From: an uncultured Lachnospiraceae bacterium
GTDB taxonomy: Bacteria; Bacillota; Clostridia; Lachnospirales; Lachnospiraceae
Assembly (NCBI GenBank): GCA_947623905.1
Contig: CANQHX010000003.1
Coordinates: 1-64,000, forward strand
DNA length: 64,000 bases
Reading direction: 5' to 3'
Each line of letters starts with the position of its first letter. Within the stretch, counting starts at the first letter, position 1. Below are positions 24,978 through 34,264 of this stretch, in pieces. The notes beneath the pieces are model-generated. The model was not told the origin of the DNA. It made no database searches and saw nothing but the letters and a program-made list of their open reading frames with translations. Position numbers and translations under genes: made by a program.

Positions 24978-26189
24978 ATGGTCAAGGAAGAAAAGATAAT
25001 ATTTTTATGCGGATACTTTGAAAAGAAATGCGAAGATATAATTCGTTCATATCAGAGTGTACCATTTAATTATTCGGCGAACAACGTTCAAGAGCGTTTA
25101 ATTCATGGCCTTAAAAATAATGCTTCGATGATTGTGTTATCGGCTCCGTTTGTAGGGAGCTTTCCAAAAGAGAGTAAAACTATTTTCTTCCGTGAACTTG
25201 ATTCAAGCTCATCTGTTCAATATGTTTCATTTAATAATATTTGGGGAATACGAAATTATTCTCGCGCAGAATCATTGAAGAAAAAAATAGGAAAAATAAT
25301 AGAAAATAATAATCAAATAGAACACATTATTGTGTATTCAACTCATACCCCTTTGTTGGAGGCAGCAGTGTATGCAAAGCATAAGAACAGAAAAGTTAAA
25401 ATATGTCTGATAGTGCCCGATTTACCTCAATATAATAACCTACATAAAAATATTTCCTTGCCGTATAGGATAGGGAAAAAAATCGATTCATCTCGTTTTT
25501 ATAAATTATGTAAACATGTGGATTCGTATCTGTTTTTTGCATCGGAAATGGAAAAAATGTTCAATACATCAGGGAAAAGGGTTATGGTGACAGAAGGATT
25601 TCTCGATGACGATATTTTTGAATTAAATGAAGAAAAAAGGCTTGCCGTTCACGATGAAAGCGAAATTAAATATATTGTTTATACGGGAACGACGAATGAA
25701 AAATTTGGAGTAAAGGATTTGGTAGATGCCTTTAGAAAAATTGACGGAAATAATTATCGTCTTGTGATATGCGGGAGCGGAGATGCAGATGAATATATAA
25801 ATAAATGTGCGAATTCCGATTGTAGGATAATGGCCATGGGCCAGATTTCACCAAGTGAAAGCCATTTATGGCAGTTAAAAGCAGATATTCTTGTAAATCC
25901 TCGACCCAATGATGAGGATTTTACAAAGTATTCGTTTCCATCAAAAAATCTGGAATATCTTGCATCCGGCGCCCCGGTAGTTGCATATCTGCTCGACGGG
26001 ATGCCACAAGAATATAGAAACTATATGTTTTGCATAGAGGAGAATGGGGATCATGTGGAAAATCTCCGAAAGGAGATTATGAAGGTCATGGAAAATCCGG
26101 ACAATGATTGTAAATATCAGAAATTCAAGACTTATGCGAAAAATCATTTATTGGTAAACAGTGTTGCTCAACAACTTATTGAAGGATGA
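24978..26189 (+). CDS. GT4-like glycosyltransferase
   Basis: A 403-aa GT-B-type protein. The middle shows VPDLPQYN followed by a region ending in a 'TEGFLDDD' turn, then the donor domain with YTGTTNEKFGVKDLV, LVICGSGDADEYI, ADILVNPRPNDEDFTKYSFPSK (key part NPRPNDEDFTKYSFP) and LASGAPVVAYLLDGMPQEY. That last region is typical of glycosyltransferases found beside EpsG-like polymerases. A GAGGAGG site precedes the ATG. The 116-base gap upstream holds nothing I recognise. Sugar donor and linkage are unknown. The gene is strongly AT-rich compared with the locus ends. Confidence 0.85.
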   Translation: MVKEEKIIFLCGYFEKKCEDIIRSYQSVPFNYSANNVQERLIHGLKNNASMIVLSAPFVGSFPKESKTIFFRELDSSSSVQYVSFNNIWGIRNYSRAESLKKKIGKIIENNNQIEHIIVYSTHTPLLEAAVYAKHKNRKVKICLIVPDLPQYNNLHKNISLPYRIGKKIDSSRFYKLCKHVDSYLFFASEMEKMFNTSGKRVMVTEGFLDDDIFELNEEKRLAVHDESEIKYIVYTGTTNEKFGVKDLVDAFRKIDGNNYRLVICGSGDADEYINKCANSDCRIMAMGQISPSESHLWQLKADILVNPRPNDEDFTKYSFPSKNLEYLASGAPVVAYLLDGMPQEYRNYMFCIEENGDHVENLRKEIMKVMENPDNDCKYQKFKTYAKNHLLVNSVAQQLIEG

Positions 26190-26195
26190 AAAGGT

Positions 26196-27248
26196 ATGGT
26201 TCATGTCACATTATTGCTGTCAACTGTGATAGCGTCGATAAAAAAGAACAGACGATTTTGGCTTGTTATTTCATTTGGTATTTTAATTGTTTTTGCGATA
26301 TTAAGGTACGATTTTGGCAATGATTATATGAATTATTACAAATTCTTTAAAGAGATAAAGGCTGGCAGTTCCGCATTTGCCAATGAACCAATGTTCCCAT
26401 TACTTGTTAAACTTTGCCCGAATTATTATATTTTTATCGCTGTTACCTCCATATTCACAATTATACCGATTTATTATCTGATAAAGAACTATGTTGTGGA
26501 TAATTACAAAGGACTTGCTGTTTTAATATATTGCATCAACCCGTATCTGTTTTTGCTATCTTTGTCCTCGATACGTCAGATGCTTGCACTTTCATTTTTT
26601 ATTATAGCGATTCATTACTCCAAAAAACACAAAATTATACCGTATCTGATTTTTATTTTCTTGGCATCTATGTGTCATATGTCGGCAATTATCTTGTTTC
26701 CATTATATTTGATTGCCAACGACAATAAGGTAAATAGAATTCAAGTAATAGCGGTGGTCATGCTTTTGCTTATTTTGCTATTTGGAAATGATGCTTTTGA
26801 AAGATTGCTACAGTATGGGTTGAATTTTTTCGATAATATAAACTACAACGTCTATTCTACACGAGGCGGTAACACTTTACGTGCGACGTTATTGTCGGCA
26901 ATCTGGTTTATTTATATAGCAATAAATATAAATAAATTAAGTGGAAACACTTTAATGTTTGCCAAGCTGAGTTTAGTTTGTTCTATATTTGGTATGCTTG
27001 CATATAAAATCAGTATGTTCGGACGTATTGGAATGTATTTTGAAATTTTTTTTATTATATCTATACCCATGATAATGTATCAAAACAATATAGCATTGAG
27101 AAAAGATGGCAAATTATTTTATCTTGCTAATAAATACATCCTTCCAATGCTGATGTTTACTGTTTATATTTTGCGATATTATAGTTTCTTTACGAATCCA
27201 ATGTGGGAATCGTTTCGCGAATACCACACTATATTGACGGTGATGTAA
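26196..27248 (+). CDS. EpsG-family (Wzy-like) polysaccharide polymerase
   Basis: A 350-aa membrane protein with about nine to eleven hydrophobic helices and little else. The early ILRYDFGNDYMNYY motif is the hallmark of EpsG-type polymerases, and SSIRQMLALSFF in the middle agrees with the family. Such proteins join lipid-linked repeat units outside the membrane. It lies between glycosyltransferase genes, starting 7 bases after one and ending 2 bases before the next. This is the only polymerase candidate in the locus and pairs with the flippase at 32943 as a Wzx/Wzy system. Confidence 0.85.
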   Translation: MVHVTLLLSTVIASIKKNRRFWLVISFGILIVFAILRYDFGNDYMNYYKFFKEIKAGSSAFANEPMFPLLVKLCPNYYIFIAVTSIFTIIPIYYLIKNYVVDNYKGLAVLIYCINPYLFLLSLSSIRQMLALSFFIIAIHYSKKHKIIPYLIFIFLASMCHMSAIILFPLYLIANDNKVNRIQVIAVVMLLLILLFGNDAFERLLQYGLNFFDNINYNVYSTRGGNTLRATLLSAIWFIYIAININKLSGNTLMFAKLSLVCSIFGMLAYKISMFGRIGMYFEIFFIISIPMIMYQNNIALRKDGKLFYLANKYILPMLMFTVYILRYYSFFTNPMWESFREYHTILTVM

Positions 27249-27249
27249 T

Positions 27250-28458
27250 ATGATTATATCTATTAATGCTGTTCCATACGGAAGTACTGCAAAAATAATG
27301 ACTGGTATTGCCAATTTATGTGCATCAAAAGGAATCAAAAATATAACTTCAACCGGTTATTCAAATCATCCAATCAAGGAATTGCCGCAAAAAAACATTG
27401 GAATTGGAAACATCTGTGACAAATTCGTTCACATGAAGTTTGGAAGATTCACGGGATGTCATGGCTGTTATTCTCATGCCACGACAAAAAAATTCCTTAG
27501 AAAAATAGAGATACTTCATCCTGATACCATTCATCTTCACAATATTCATGGAGATTTTTTGAATCTTCCAATGCTCTTTGATTACATTAAGCGACACCAC
27601 GTCCACGTTATTTGGACTCTTCACGATTGCTGGCCTTTTACCGGTAGATGTCCATATTTTGATATAGCCAAATGTGACAAGTGGAAGAAAGGCTGCGGAA
27701 ATTGTCCATATCCGAAAGATAGTTACCCACCGTCACTTGTAGATAAAACCGCAAAGATGTGGAAGCTCAAAAAGAAATGGTTTACAGAAGTTAAGAATAT
27801 GACGATCATCACACCATCTCAGTGGCTGGCAGATAATGTAAAAGAATCATTCCTTAAGGACTATCCTGTTAAAGTCATCAATAACGGCATTAACATATCT
27901 GTATTCAAGCCCACTGAGAGCGGCTTCAAGCAAGAGTACGGCATAGGAAATAAATATATGCTCCTCGGAGTTGCCGACAGCTGGGGAGTGCGAAAGGGTC
28001 TTGATGTGTTTGTGGAGTTGTCAAAACGGCTTGACTCCACAAAATATCAGATTGTGTTGGTGGGAACAAACGACAGTGTGGACAAGCAACTGCCAGACAA
28101 TATCATTTCCGTCCATCGCACACAAAATCAAAAGGAACTTGCCGAGATTTATACATCCGCTGATTTGTTCGTGAATCCGACGCGCGAAGAAAACTATCCG
28201 ACCGTCAATATGGAATCCATCGCCTGTGGAACTCCAGTACTGACATTCCGAACTGGAGGTAGTTCAGAGATCATGGACGAAACCTGCGGTGCAGTTGTGG
28301 ATTGCAACGATATAGATGCGCTGGAATCGGAGATTATTCGGATAGCTGAAGAAAAGCCGTTTACGTTGGAAAAATGTTTGCGCAGAGCCAAGCAATTTGA
28401 TCAAAACGAACGATTTATGGAATATATAGATTTATATCAAAATGAAGGTGAATGTTGA
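27250..28458 (+). CDS. GT4-family glycosyltransferase (WcaC-like)
   Basis: A 402-aa glycosyltransferase. It starts MIISINAVPYGSTAKI, with the glycine-rich donor loop of this subgroup, then HLHNIHGDFLNLP. The TLHDCWPFTGRCPYFD stretch is followed by paired cysteines in KKGCGNCP, typical of WcaC-like proteins. The donor domain has LLGVADSWGVRKGLD, NPTREENYPTVNMESIACG with the conserved Glu pair, and GTPVLTFRTGGSSEI. The second half becomes less AT-rich towards the fnlA gene, which starts 2 bases after its stop. Substrate unknown. Confidence 0.9.
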   Translation: MIISINAVPYGSTAKIMTGIANLCASKGIKNITSTGYSNHPIKELPQKNIGIGNICDKFVHMKFGRFTGCHGCYSHATTKKFLRKIEILHPDTIHLHNIHGDFLNLPMLFDYIKRHHVHVIWTLHDCWPFTGRCPYFDIAKCDKWKKGCGNCPYPKDSYPPSLVDKTAKMWKLKKKWFTEVKNMTIITPSQWLADNVKESFLKDYPVKVINNGINISVFKPTESGFKQEYGIGNKYMLLGVADSWGVRKGLDVFVELSKRLDSTKYQIVLVGTNDSVDKQLPDNIISVHRTQNQKELAEIYTSADLFVNPTREENYPTVNMESIACGTPVLTFRTGGSSEIMDETCGAVVDCNDIDALESEIIRIAEEKPFTLEKCLRRAKQFDQNERFMEYIDLYQNEGEC

Positions 28459-28459
28459 T

Positions 28460-29503
28460 ATGTCCGAATTCAAAAACGCAACCCTCATGATCACCGGTGG
28501 CACCGGCAGCTTTGGCTCCACCGTTTTAAAGCATTTTCTATCTACCGATATAGCTCAAATCCGTATCTTCTCTCGGGACGAGAAAAAGCAGGATGATATG
28601 CGCCACGAACTTCAGGCGAAATACCCGGAGTATGCGAGCAAAGTCAAATTCTACATTGGCGATGTGCGCAACATCGAGTCGGTGCGGGATGCCATGCCGG
28701 GGGTCGATTACATATTCCACGCCGCAGCGCTGAAGCAGGTGCCGTCCTGCGAGTTCTTCCCGATGGAAGCCGTGCGCACCAACGTGATGGGAACCGACAA
28801 TGTTCTTCACGCCGCCATTGAAGCGGATGTCAAACGTGTGGTCTGTCTGTCCACCGATAAGGCAGCGTACCCGATCAACGCAATGGGAATATCCAAAGCT
28901 ATGATGGAGCACGTTATTTTCGCAAACGCACGTGTCGCGGCAGAACGAGGCCGTACGGTCATATGCTGTACCCGATACGGAAACGTCATGTGCAGCCGCG
29001 GCAGCGTGATTCCGCTGTTTGTCGACCAGATTAAATCGGGACAGCCGATCACGATTACCAATCCAGACATGACGCGGTTCCTGATGAATCTCGACGAGGC
29101 GGTGGAGTTGGTTCGCTTTGCTTTCAATCATGCCAATCCCGGCGACCTGTTCATCCAGAAAGCCGATGCATCCACCATCGGAGACCTCGCGAAGGCGGTG
29201 CAAAAGCTGTTTGGCGATACCGGGACGAACATCATCGGCACTCGGCACGGCGAGAAGCTGTACGAGACCCTCATGACCCGCGAGGAGCGGCTTCGTTCCG
29301 AGGACATGGGCGATTACTTCCGTGTTGCTGCTGATAACCGTGACCTTAACTACGACAAGTATTTTGTCCAGGGGCAGGTTATGACTGAGGCGGAAGAAAG
29401 CTACACGAGCCACAACACGACGCTACTTGATGTGGACGGTGTGGTAAAGAAGATACTCACCACCGACTATGTCAAAGAAGAACTCGCCAAAACCGGTAGG
29501 TAA
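28460..29503 (+). CDS. fnlA: UDP-GlcNAc 4,6-dehydratase/5-epimerase (FnlA/CapE)
   Basis: A soluble 347-aa extended SDR that starts the UDP-L-FucNAc pathway from UDP-GlcNAc. It shows ITGGTGSFGSTVLKHFL, FSRDEKKQDDMRHELQ, HAAALKQVPSCEFFP, STDKAAYPINAMGISK and TRYGNVMCSRGSVIPLF, all nearly identical to FnlA/CapE/WbjB proteins I recall. The ATG at 28460 with AAGGTG upstream is preferred to 28442. Its GC content is visibly higher than that of the genes before it. The 2-epimerase and the bifunctional reductase of the pathway are the next sugar-nucleotide genes, so the pathway is complete. The related protein at 3688 is the membrane type and should act on the other branch. Confidence 0.95.
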   Translation: MSEFKNATLMITGGTGSFGSTVLKHFLSTDIAQIRIFSRDEKKQDDMRHELQAKYPEYASKVKFYIGDVRNIESVRDAMPGVDYIFHAAALKQVPSCEFFPMEAVRTNVMGTDNVLHAAIEADVKRVVCLSTDKAAYPINAMGISKAMMEHVIFANARVAAERGRTVICCTRYGNVMCSRGSVIPLFVDQIKSGQPITITNPDMTRFLMNLDEAVELVRFAFNHANPGDLFIQKADASTIGDLAKAVQKLFGDTGTNIIGTRHGEKLYETLMTREERLRSEDMGDYFRVAADNRDLNYDKYFVQGQVMTEAEESYTSHNTTLLDVDGVVKKILTTDYVKEELAKTGR

Positions 29504-29514
29504 GGGGGCGTATC

Positions 29515-30687
29515 ATGACTTACCCTACATGGAAAAAAAACGGAAAAATTAAGCTAATGATCATTGTCGGCACGCGGCCAGAGATCATTCGCCTTGCCGC
29601 GGTTATCAAGAAGTGTCGCAAATATTTTGATACGATTCTTGTACATACAGGGCAGAACTACGACTACAACCTAAATGGTGTTTTCTTTAGGGACTTGGGA
29701 CTGGACGATCCGGAGTTGTATCTTGACGCTGTCGGTTCCGATCTCGGCGAGACCATGGGTAACATCATCTCGGCAAGTTACAAAGCGATGGTCGAACTAA
29801 AGCCCGAGGCGGTACTTGTCCTCGGCGATACCAACTCCTGCTTGTCCGTGATAGGCGCGAAACGTTTGCATATTCCGATTTTCCACATGGAGGCGGGGAA
29901 CCGCTGCAAGGACGAGTGCCTGCCGGAGGAGACCAATCGAAGGATTGTGGATATTATCTCGGACGTCAATCTCGCCTATTCCGAGCATGCCCGACGCTAT
30001 CTTGCCGACTGCGGTCTGCCGAGGGAGCGCACATACGTGACCGGTTCCCCGATGGCAGAGGTGCTGACTGCCAATCTCGATGCAATCAGAAACAGCGATA
30101 TTCTTGACCGCCTTGGACTGGAAAAAAGCAAGTACATTTTGCTTTCGGCGCATCGAGAGGAAAATATCGACACAGAAAAGAATTTTACAAGCCTGTTCAC
30201 GGCGATCAATCAAATGGCACAGAAGTATGACTTGCCGATCCTGTACTCCTGTCATCCACGTTCGAAAAAGCGCCTTAAGGCAAGCGGATTTCAGTTGGAT
30301 GAGCGCGTTGTGCAGCATGAGCCGCTGGGATTTCACGACTATAACTGTCTGCAGATGAACGCATTCTGTGTCGTTTCAGACAGCGGAACCTTGCCTGAGG
30401 AAAGTAGCTTTTTTACATCCATCGGGCATCCGATCCCGGCGGTGTGCATCCGTACTTCGACGGAACGCCCGGAGGCACTGGATAAGGGATGTTTTATTCT
30501 GTCGGGGATTGACACAAAAGGACTCCTTCAGGCTGTAGATACAGCGGTGGAGATGGTGGAGAATGAGCCCTGTAGCGCAATCCCTGTGCCCGATTATACC
30601 GACGTAAACGTCAGCGACAAGGTGGTCAAGATCATCCAGTCTTACGTTGGTGTGGTCAATAAGATGGTGTGGAGGAAAGAGATATGA
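29515..30687 (+). CDS. fnlC: UDP-N-acetyl-L-talosamine 2-epimerase (FnlC/CapG, WecB fold)
   Basis: A 390-aa member of the UDP-GlcNAc 2-epimerase family, which carries out the last step to UDP-L-FucNAc. Motifs: IVGTRPEIIRLA, LVHTGQNYDYNLNG, VLGDTNSCLS, HMEAGNRC.DECLPEE with conserved acidic residues, LSAHREENID and VVSDSGTLPEESSFF. It lies 11 bases after fnlA and overlaps the next gene by 4 bases. Among WecB-fold enzymes the FnlC/CapG branch is preferred because fnlA and fnlB accompany it. It shares the higher GC of fnlA, so the two probably moved together. Confidence 0.92.
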   Translation: MTYPTWKKNGKIKLMIIVGTRPEIIRLAAVIKKCRKYFDTILVHTGQNYDYNLNGVFFRDLGLDDPELYLDAVGSDLGETMGNIISASYKAMVELKPEAVLVLGDTNSCLSVIGAKRLHIPIFHMEAGNRCKDECLPEETNRRIVDIISDVNLAYSEHARRYLADCGLPRERTYVTGSPMAEVLTANLDAIRNSDILDRLGLEKSKYILLSAHREENIDTEKNFTSLFTAINQMAQKYDLPILYSCHPRSKKRLKASGFQLDERVVQHEPLGFHDYNCLQMNAFCVVSDSGTLPEESSFFTSIGHPIPAVCIRTSTERPEALDKGCFILSGIDTKGLLQAVDTAVEMVENEPCSAIPVPDYTDVNVSDKVVKIIQSYVGVVNKMVWRKEI

Positions 30688-31331
30688 GGCAGGCCATAAA
30701 AAAACTTGCTTTCAAGCTGTATAAACTCATCAACAACATTCCGCTTAACAATAAGCGAAAAGGAAAAATACAAATTGAAAATGACGGAGCAATACTTTGG
30801 CACTGTAAAATGACAAGCTCCGGAGTAGGGAACCGCCTGATTTTACGGGGGGGGGTATACTTTAACTGCGAATTTGTTTTCTATGGCAGCAATAACACTA
30901 TCGAACTCGGCAAGGGCTGCGTTGCCAAAAATGCTTCGTTTTATACGGAGGACGATAATAACGCAATTATAATTGCCGATAATACTCACTTTGCGGGAAA
31001 GATTCATATTGCCGTTACCGAATCCACAAAGTGTACTGTCGGAAATGACTGCCTGTTTTCCTCAGAGATTGTGATCAGAACAGGAGATTCCCATTCTATT
31101 CTGAATGAAGCGGGAGAAAGAATAAATCAGGCAAAGGACGTTGTTATTGGAAATCACGTATGGGTTGGGTATCAGGTTTTGATAACAAAAGGATCAAGGA
31201 TTCCCGAAAACTGTGTGGTAGGGACCGGCGCGGTAGTAACGAAATCAATAGATAAAAGCGGAGCAGTGATTGCAGGTGTTCCGGCAAAGATCATTAAGGA
31301 AAGTATTAATTGGTGCGGTAAAAGACTATAA
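30684..31331 (+). CDS. Left-handed beta-helix (hexapeptide) acyltransferase, possibly phase-variable
   Basis: A 215-aa protein whose central part shows hexapeptide turns, ending in VVIGNHVWVGYQVLITKGS, VVGTGAVVTKS and IAGVPAKIIKE, typical of O-acetyltransferases of surface sugars. Start ATG at 30684 follows GGAGGAAA and overlaps the fnlC stop. Codons 55-57 contain an uninterrupted run of nine G (30847-30855). Gain or loss of one G would truncate the protein, so expression could switch on and off. In the window the run is in the coding frame (ON). The acetylated sugar is unknown. Confidence 0.85.
   Translation: MRQAIKKLAFKLYKLINNIPLNNKRKGKIQIENDGAILWHCKMTSSGVGNRLILRGGVYFNCEFVFYGSNNTIELGKGCVAKNASFYTEDDNNAIIIADNTHFAGKIHIAVTESTKCTVGNDCLFSSEIVIRTGDSHSILNEAGERINQAKDVVIGNHVWVGYQVLITKGSRIPENCVVGTGAVVTKSIDKSGAVIAGVPAKIIKESINWCGKRL
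30847..30855 (+). repeat. G9 homopolymer tract inside the acyltransferase gene
   Basis: Nine consecutive G bases occur in an otherwise moderate-GC coding region, encoding Arg-Gly-Gly-Val. Such tracts mutate by slipped-strand mispairing and are classic phase-variation elements in surface-glycan genes. A sequencing-length error at the run is a caution, but the frame is open as read. Confidence 0.8.
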
Positions 31332-31353
31332 GTAATTGGAGTGAATCAGCAAA

Positions 31354-32589
31354 ATGAATATTCTTGTGACAGGTGCAAAAGGTTTTGTTGGCAGAAATCT
31401 TGTTGAAAACTTGAAAAATATTCGTGATGGTAAGAACCGGACAAGATCGAATTTGGTCATTGACGAAATCTATGAGTACGATTTGGGGAATACACTGGAA
31501 CAGCTGGATGGATATTGCGCAAAAACTGATTTTGTTTTTAATCTTGCCGGAGTGAATCGACCAAAGGATCCGGCAGAGTTTCGGACCGGAAATTTCGGTT
31601 TTGCCAACCTGCTTTTAGATACGTTAAAAAGACATCAGAACCGATGCCCGGTCATGCTGTCTTCCTCTGTGCAGGCGACTCTTGCCGGGCGCTTCGGCAC
31701 ATCCGATTATGGAATCAGCAAGCGTGATGGAGAGGAACTGTTTTTCCGTTATGCGGAAGCAATCGGCACAAAAGTATATGTTTATCGTTTCCCGAATCTG
31801 GTGGGGAAGTGGGTTCGACCTAATTATAATTCTGCGGTTGGAACCTTCTGCTACAATATCGCAAATGACCTGCCCATTACAGTGAACGATCCAACGGTGG
31901 AACTGGAACTACTTTTCATCGACGATCTGCTGGAGGAGTTGTATGACGCGATGGAAGGACATCCCCACAGGGCAGAGTACCCAAAAACCGGAGAACAGAT
32001 AGATGGTGTCACATATGACGGACTTTCCCCCAGAGCATGCGAAAGCGGACAGTACTGTTATGCGCCAGTTACGCATAAAGCAACGCTTGGCTACATTGTG
32101 GAGTGCTTGCATACCTTCCATGCTCAGCCCAAAACCCTGATGATGCCTCAAATTGCTTCTGGATCATTTGAAAAGAAACTGTATTCTATGTACCTGTCCT
32201 ATTTACCGGAAGAGAAGATTGCATTTGATTTGGACATGAAATGCGATGAACGGGGCAGTTTTACAGAGTTGCTCAAAACCGCCGATCATGGACAGGTTTC
32301 TGTGAATATTTCCAAACCGGGAATCACGAAAGGGCAGCATTGGCACAATTCTAAGTGGGAATTCTTTATTGTTGTATTCGGCCATGGTCTGATACAGGAA
32401 CGGAAAGTCGGTACGGACGAGATTCTGGAATTTGAGGTAAGCGGAGAGAAGATCCAGGCTGTTCATATGCTTCCGGGATATACCCATAACATTATAAATC
32501 TTTCGGAGACAGAAAATCTTGTCACGGTAATGTGGGCGAATGAGGCCTTTGATCCGGAAAGACCAGACACGTTTGGAGAGAAAGTATAG
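31354..32589 (+). CDS. fnlB: Bifunctional UDP-sugar reductase/epimerase (FnlB/CapF)
   Basis: A 411-aa two-domain enzyme of the UDP-L-FucNAc pathway. Residues 1 to about 285 are an SDR reductase (ILVTGAKGFVGRNL, DFVFNLAGVNRP, SSSVQATLAG, SDYGISKRDGE). Residues about 290-411 are a cupin epimerase with CDERGSFTELLKT, the metal-binding GQHWHNSKWE and PGYTHNIINLSE. CapF epimerises C3 and reduces the 4-keto group between FnlA and FnlC. Gene order fnlA-fnlC-acyltransferase-fnlB is unusual; the three are normally adjacent. GC falls again relative to fnlA/fnlC. Confidence 0.95.
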   Translation: MNILVTGAKGFVGRNLVENLKNIRDGKNRTRSNLVIDEIYEYDLGNTLEQLDGYCAKTDFVFNLAGVNRPKDPAEFRTGNFGFANLLLDTLKRHQNRCPVMLSSSVQATLAGRFGTSDYGISKRDGEELFFRYAEAIGTKVYVYRFPNLVGKWVRPNYNSAVGTFCYNIANDLPITVNDPTVELELLFIDDLLEELYDAMEGHPHRAEYPKTGEQIDGVTYDGLSPRACESGQYCYAPVTHKATLGYIVECLHTFHAQPKTLMMPQIASGSFEKKLYSMYLSYLPEEKIAFDLDMKCDERGSFTELLKTADHGQVSVNISKPGITKGQHWHNSKWEFFIVVFGHGLIQERKVGTDEILEFEVSGEKIQAVHMLPGYTHNIINLSETENLVTVMWANEAFDPERPDTFGEKV

Positions 32590-32942
32590 TATGCGAACCT
32601 TGGAGAGGGTATAAAAACACTGCTATTTTTTGTTCGAGAAGCTATGGTGTTTGGCTACTATAAACACTATACAAGGGAAATGACGAAAGTACAGGTAAAA
32701 GAACTTGGCATTTTAAAAGATATTATAAGATCTTTAGGCAAGAACAGAGTGATTGTATGAAGAACGGAATGCTGGCATGCAAGGATTCTATGTTGAGGGC
32801 ATCAATATCAGGATATTAAGCTTTAATTCTGTTAGTTATTCCTTATTTATTTAATATGAGTAGTGAAGGAGAGCGCCCTGACATATATCTATTTGGGCGA
32901 TTACAGGATATCTACCTAAAACAACGATTTGGAGAGCCAAAA
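32590..32942 (+). other. 353-bp gap with a possible gene fragment
   Basis: Between fnlB and the flippase there is no complete gene I can support. About 32650-32760 reads openly as a short segment ending KELGILKDIIRSLGKNRVIV before a TGA, which may be a decayed gene, but I do not recognise it. A further open stretch from 32856 merges into the flippase frame and is treated as untranslated upstream sequence. Confidence 0.4.
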
Positions 32943-34190
32943 ATGAAAATTAAAGAACTAAAGGAATCAAACCTAATAAAAAATGCATTTTCATTATATG
33001 TATTGAGTTTTGCAAAACTCATACTTCCTCTGCTGACATTTCCTTATCTTACCCGAGTTTTAACAAAGGATTGCTACGGCATGATATCATATGTAAAAGC
33101 CGTTATGTCATATATGCAATTGATTGTGGATTTTGGATTCCTTTTATCAGGTGTACGCGACATTGTAAATGTCAGAAACGACAAAAAACATTTAAACGAA
33201 GAAACATGGAATATATTAACCGCAAAAATAATCTTAGCGACTGTTGCTGGAATTGTGCTGCTGTTTTTATCACAGTTTATTGAAATCCTAAAGAATAATC
33301 TTGCTTTTGTATCGCTTTCTTTCGGTACGGTGTTTCTTTCATGTTTTCTTTTTGACTTTCTGTTTCGCGGAATTGAGCAGATGCATGTCATTACAATCCG
33401 CTTTATAATTATGAAGTCCATTTCAACTGCGTTGACATTTGTGCTTGTCAAAAGCGATGCGGACATCATGTGGATACCTATTCTTGACATCTTGGGCTCG
33501 GGTGCAGCGATCCTACTTGTTTTTGGGGAGCTGAAAAAACTAGACATTTCCTATTGTAAACCCAAGTTGAAAACAGCATTTAAGAAAATAGCGGCATCTT
33601 TTATATATTTCCTTTCCGATTTTTCGACCACGGCATTTACCGCTCTGAATACACTGATTATTGGAATCTATTTAAACGAAGCTGAAGTGGCGGACTGGAG
33701 TTTTTGCCTAAGTATCGTTGGTGCCATTCAAATGATGTATAATCCTATTTTCAATGGAATATATCCTGAAATGGTAAGAAGTAAGCGAATCAATTTAATT
33801 AAAAGAATTATAAAGATATTTTTACCGTTGATTATAGGCGGTTGTATTTTTACATATTTTATTGCAGATTATGCTGTTGTCATTGTAGGAGGCAGCAAAT
33901 ATGTAAACACCGCATCGCTCTTGCGATCCTTTATACCATTATTGTTCGTGAGTTTTTTTTCCATGCTTTATGGCTGGCCGGTGCTTGGTGCCATCGATAG
34001 AGCGAAAGAGGCCACGATTTCGACAGTGTCAGCAGCTGTTTTTCAAATCATCGGGTTGGGATTATTGGTGGCACTAAAAAAATTCACCCTCGTCAATCTG
34101 GTTGTATTGCGCTGCGGCACCGAGTTTTTACTGTTTGTGCTGCGTTACTCTTTTTACTATAAAAACAGGACGGAGTTTTCCAAAGAATAA
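32943..34190 (+). CDS. Wzx-type polysaccharide flippase
   Basis: A 415-aa membrane protein of the oligosaccharide flippase (RfbX/Wzx, MOP superfamily) type. It has about twelve hydrophobic helices, beginning NAFSLYVLSFAKLILPLLTFPYLTRVL (typical part LPLLTFPYLTRVL), then SFIYFLSDFSTTAF and a YGWPVLGAIDRAKEATIST loop near the end. It should flip the undecaprenyl-linked repeat unit outward for polymerisation by the EpsG-like protein. ATG 32943 has GGAGAG eight bases upstream and starts where family similarity begins, so the longer frame to 32856 is rejected. Confidence 0.9.
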   Translation: MKIKELKESNLIKNAFSLYVLSFAKLILPLLTFPYLTRVLTKDCYGMISYVKAVMSYMQLIVDFGFLLSGVRDIVNVRNDKKHLNEETWNILTAKIILATVAGIVLLFLSQFIEILKNNLAFVSLSFGTVFLSCFLFDFLFRGIEQMHVITIRFIIMKSISTALTFVLVKSDADIMWIPILDILGSGAAILLVFGELKKLDISYCKPKLKTAFKKIAASFIYFLSDFSTTAFTALNTLIIGIYLNEAEVADWSFCLSIVGAIQMMYNPIFNGIYPEMVRSKRINLIKRIIKIFLPLIIGGCIFTYFIADYAVVIVGGSKYVNTASLLRSFIPLLFVSFFSMLYGWPVLGAIDRAKEATISTVSAAVFQIIGLGLLVALKKFTLVNLVVLRCGTEFLLFVLRYSFYYKNRTEFSKE

Positions 34191-34264
34191 TAATATAAAT
34201 TGGATCTTTGTTTGGCTGTTTCAAAGCGAAACAAAACAAAATAATATGTGAAGGATGAAGAAAA

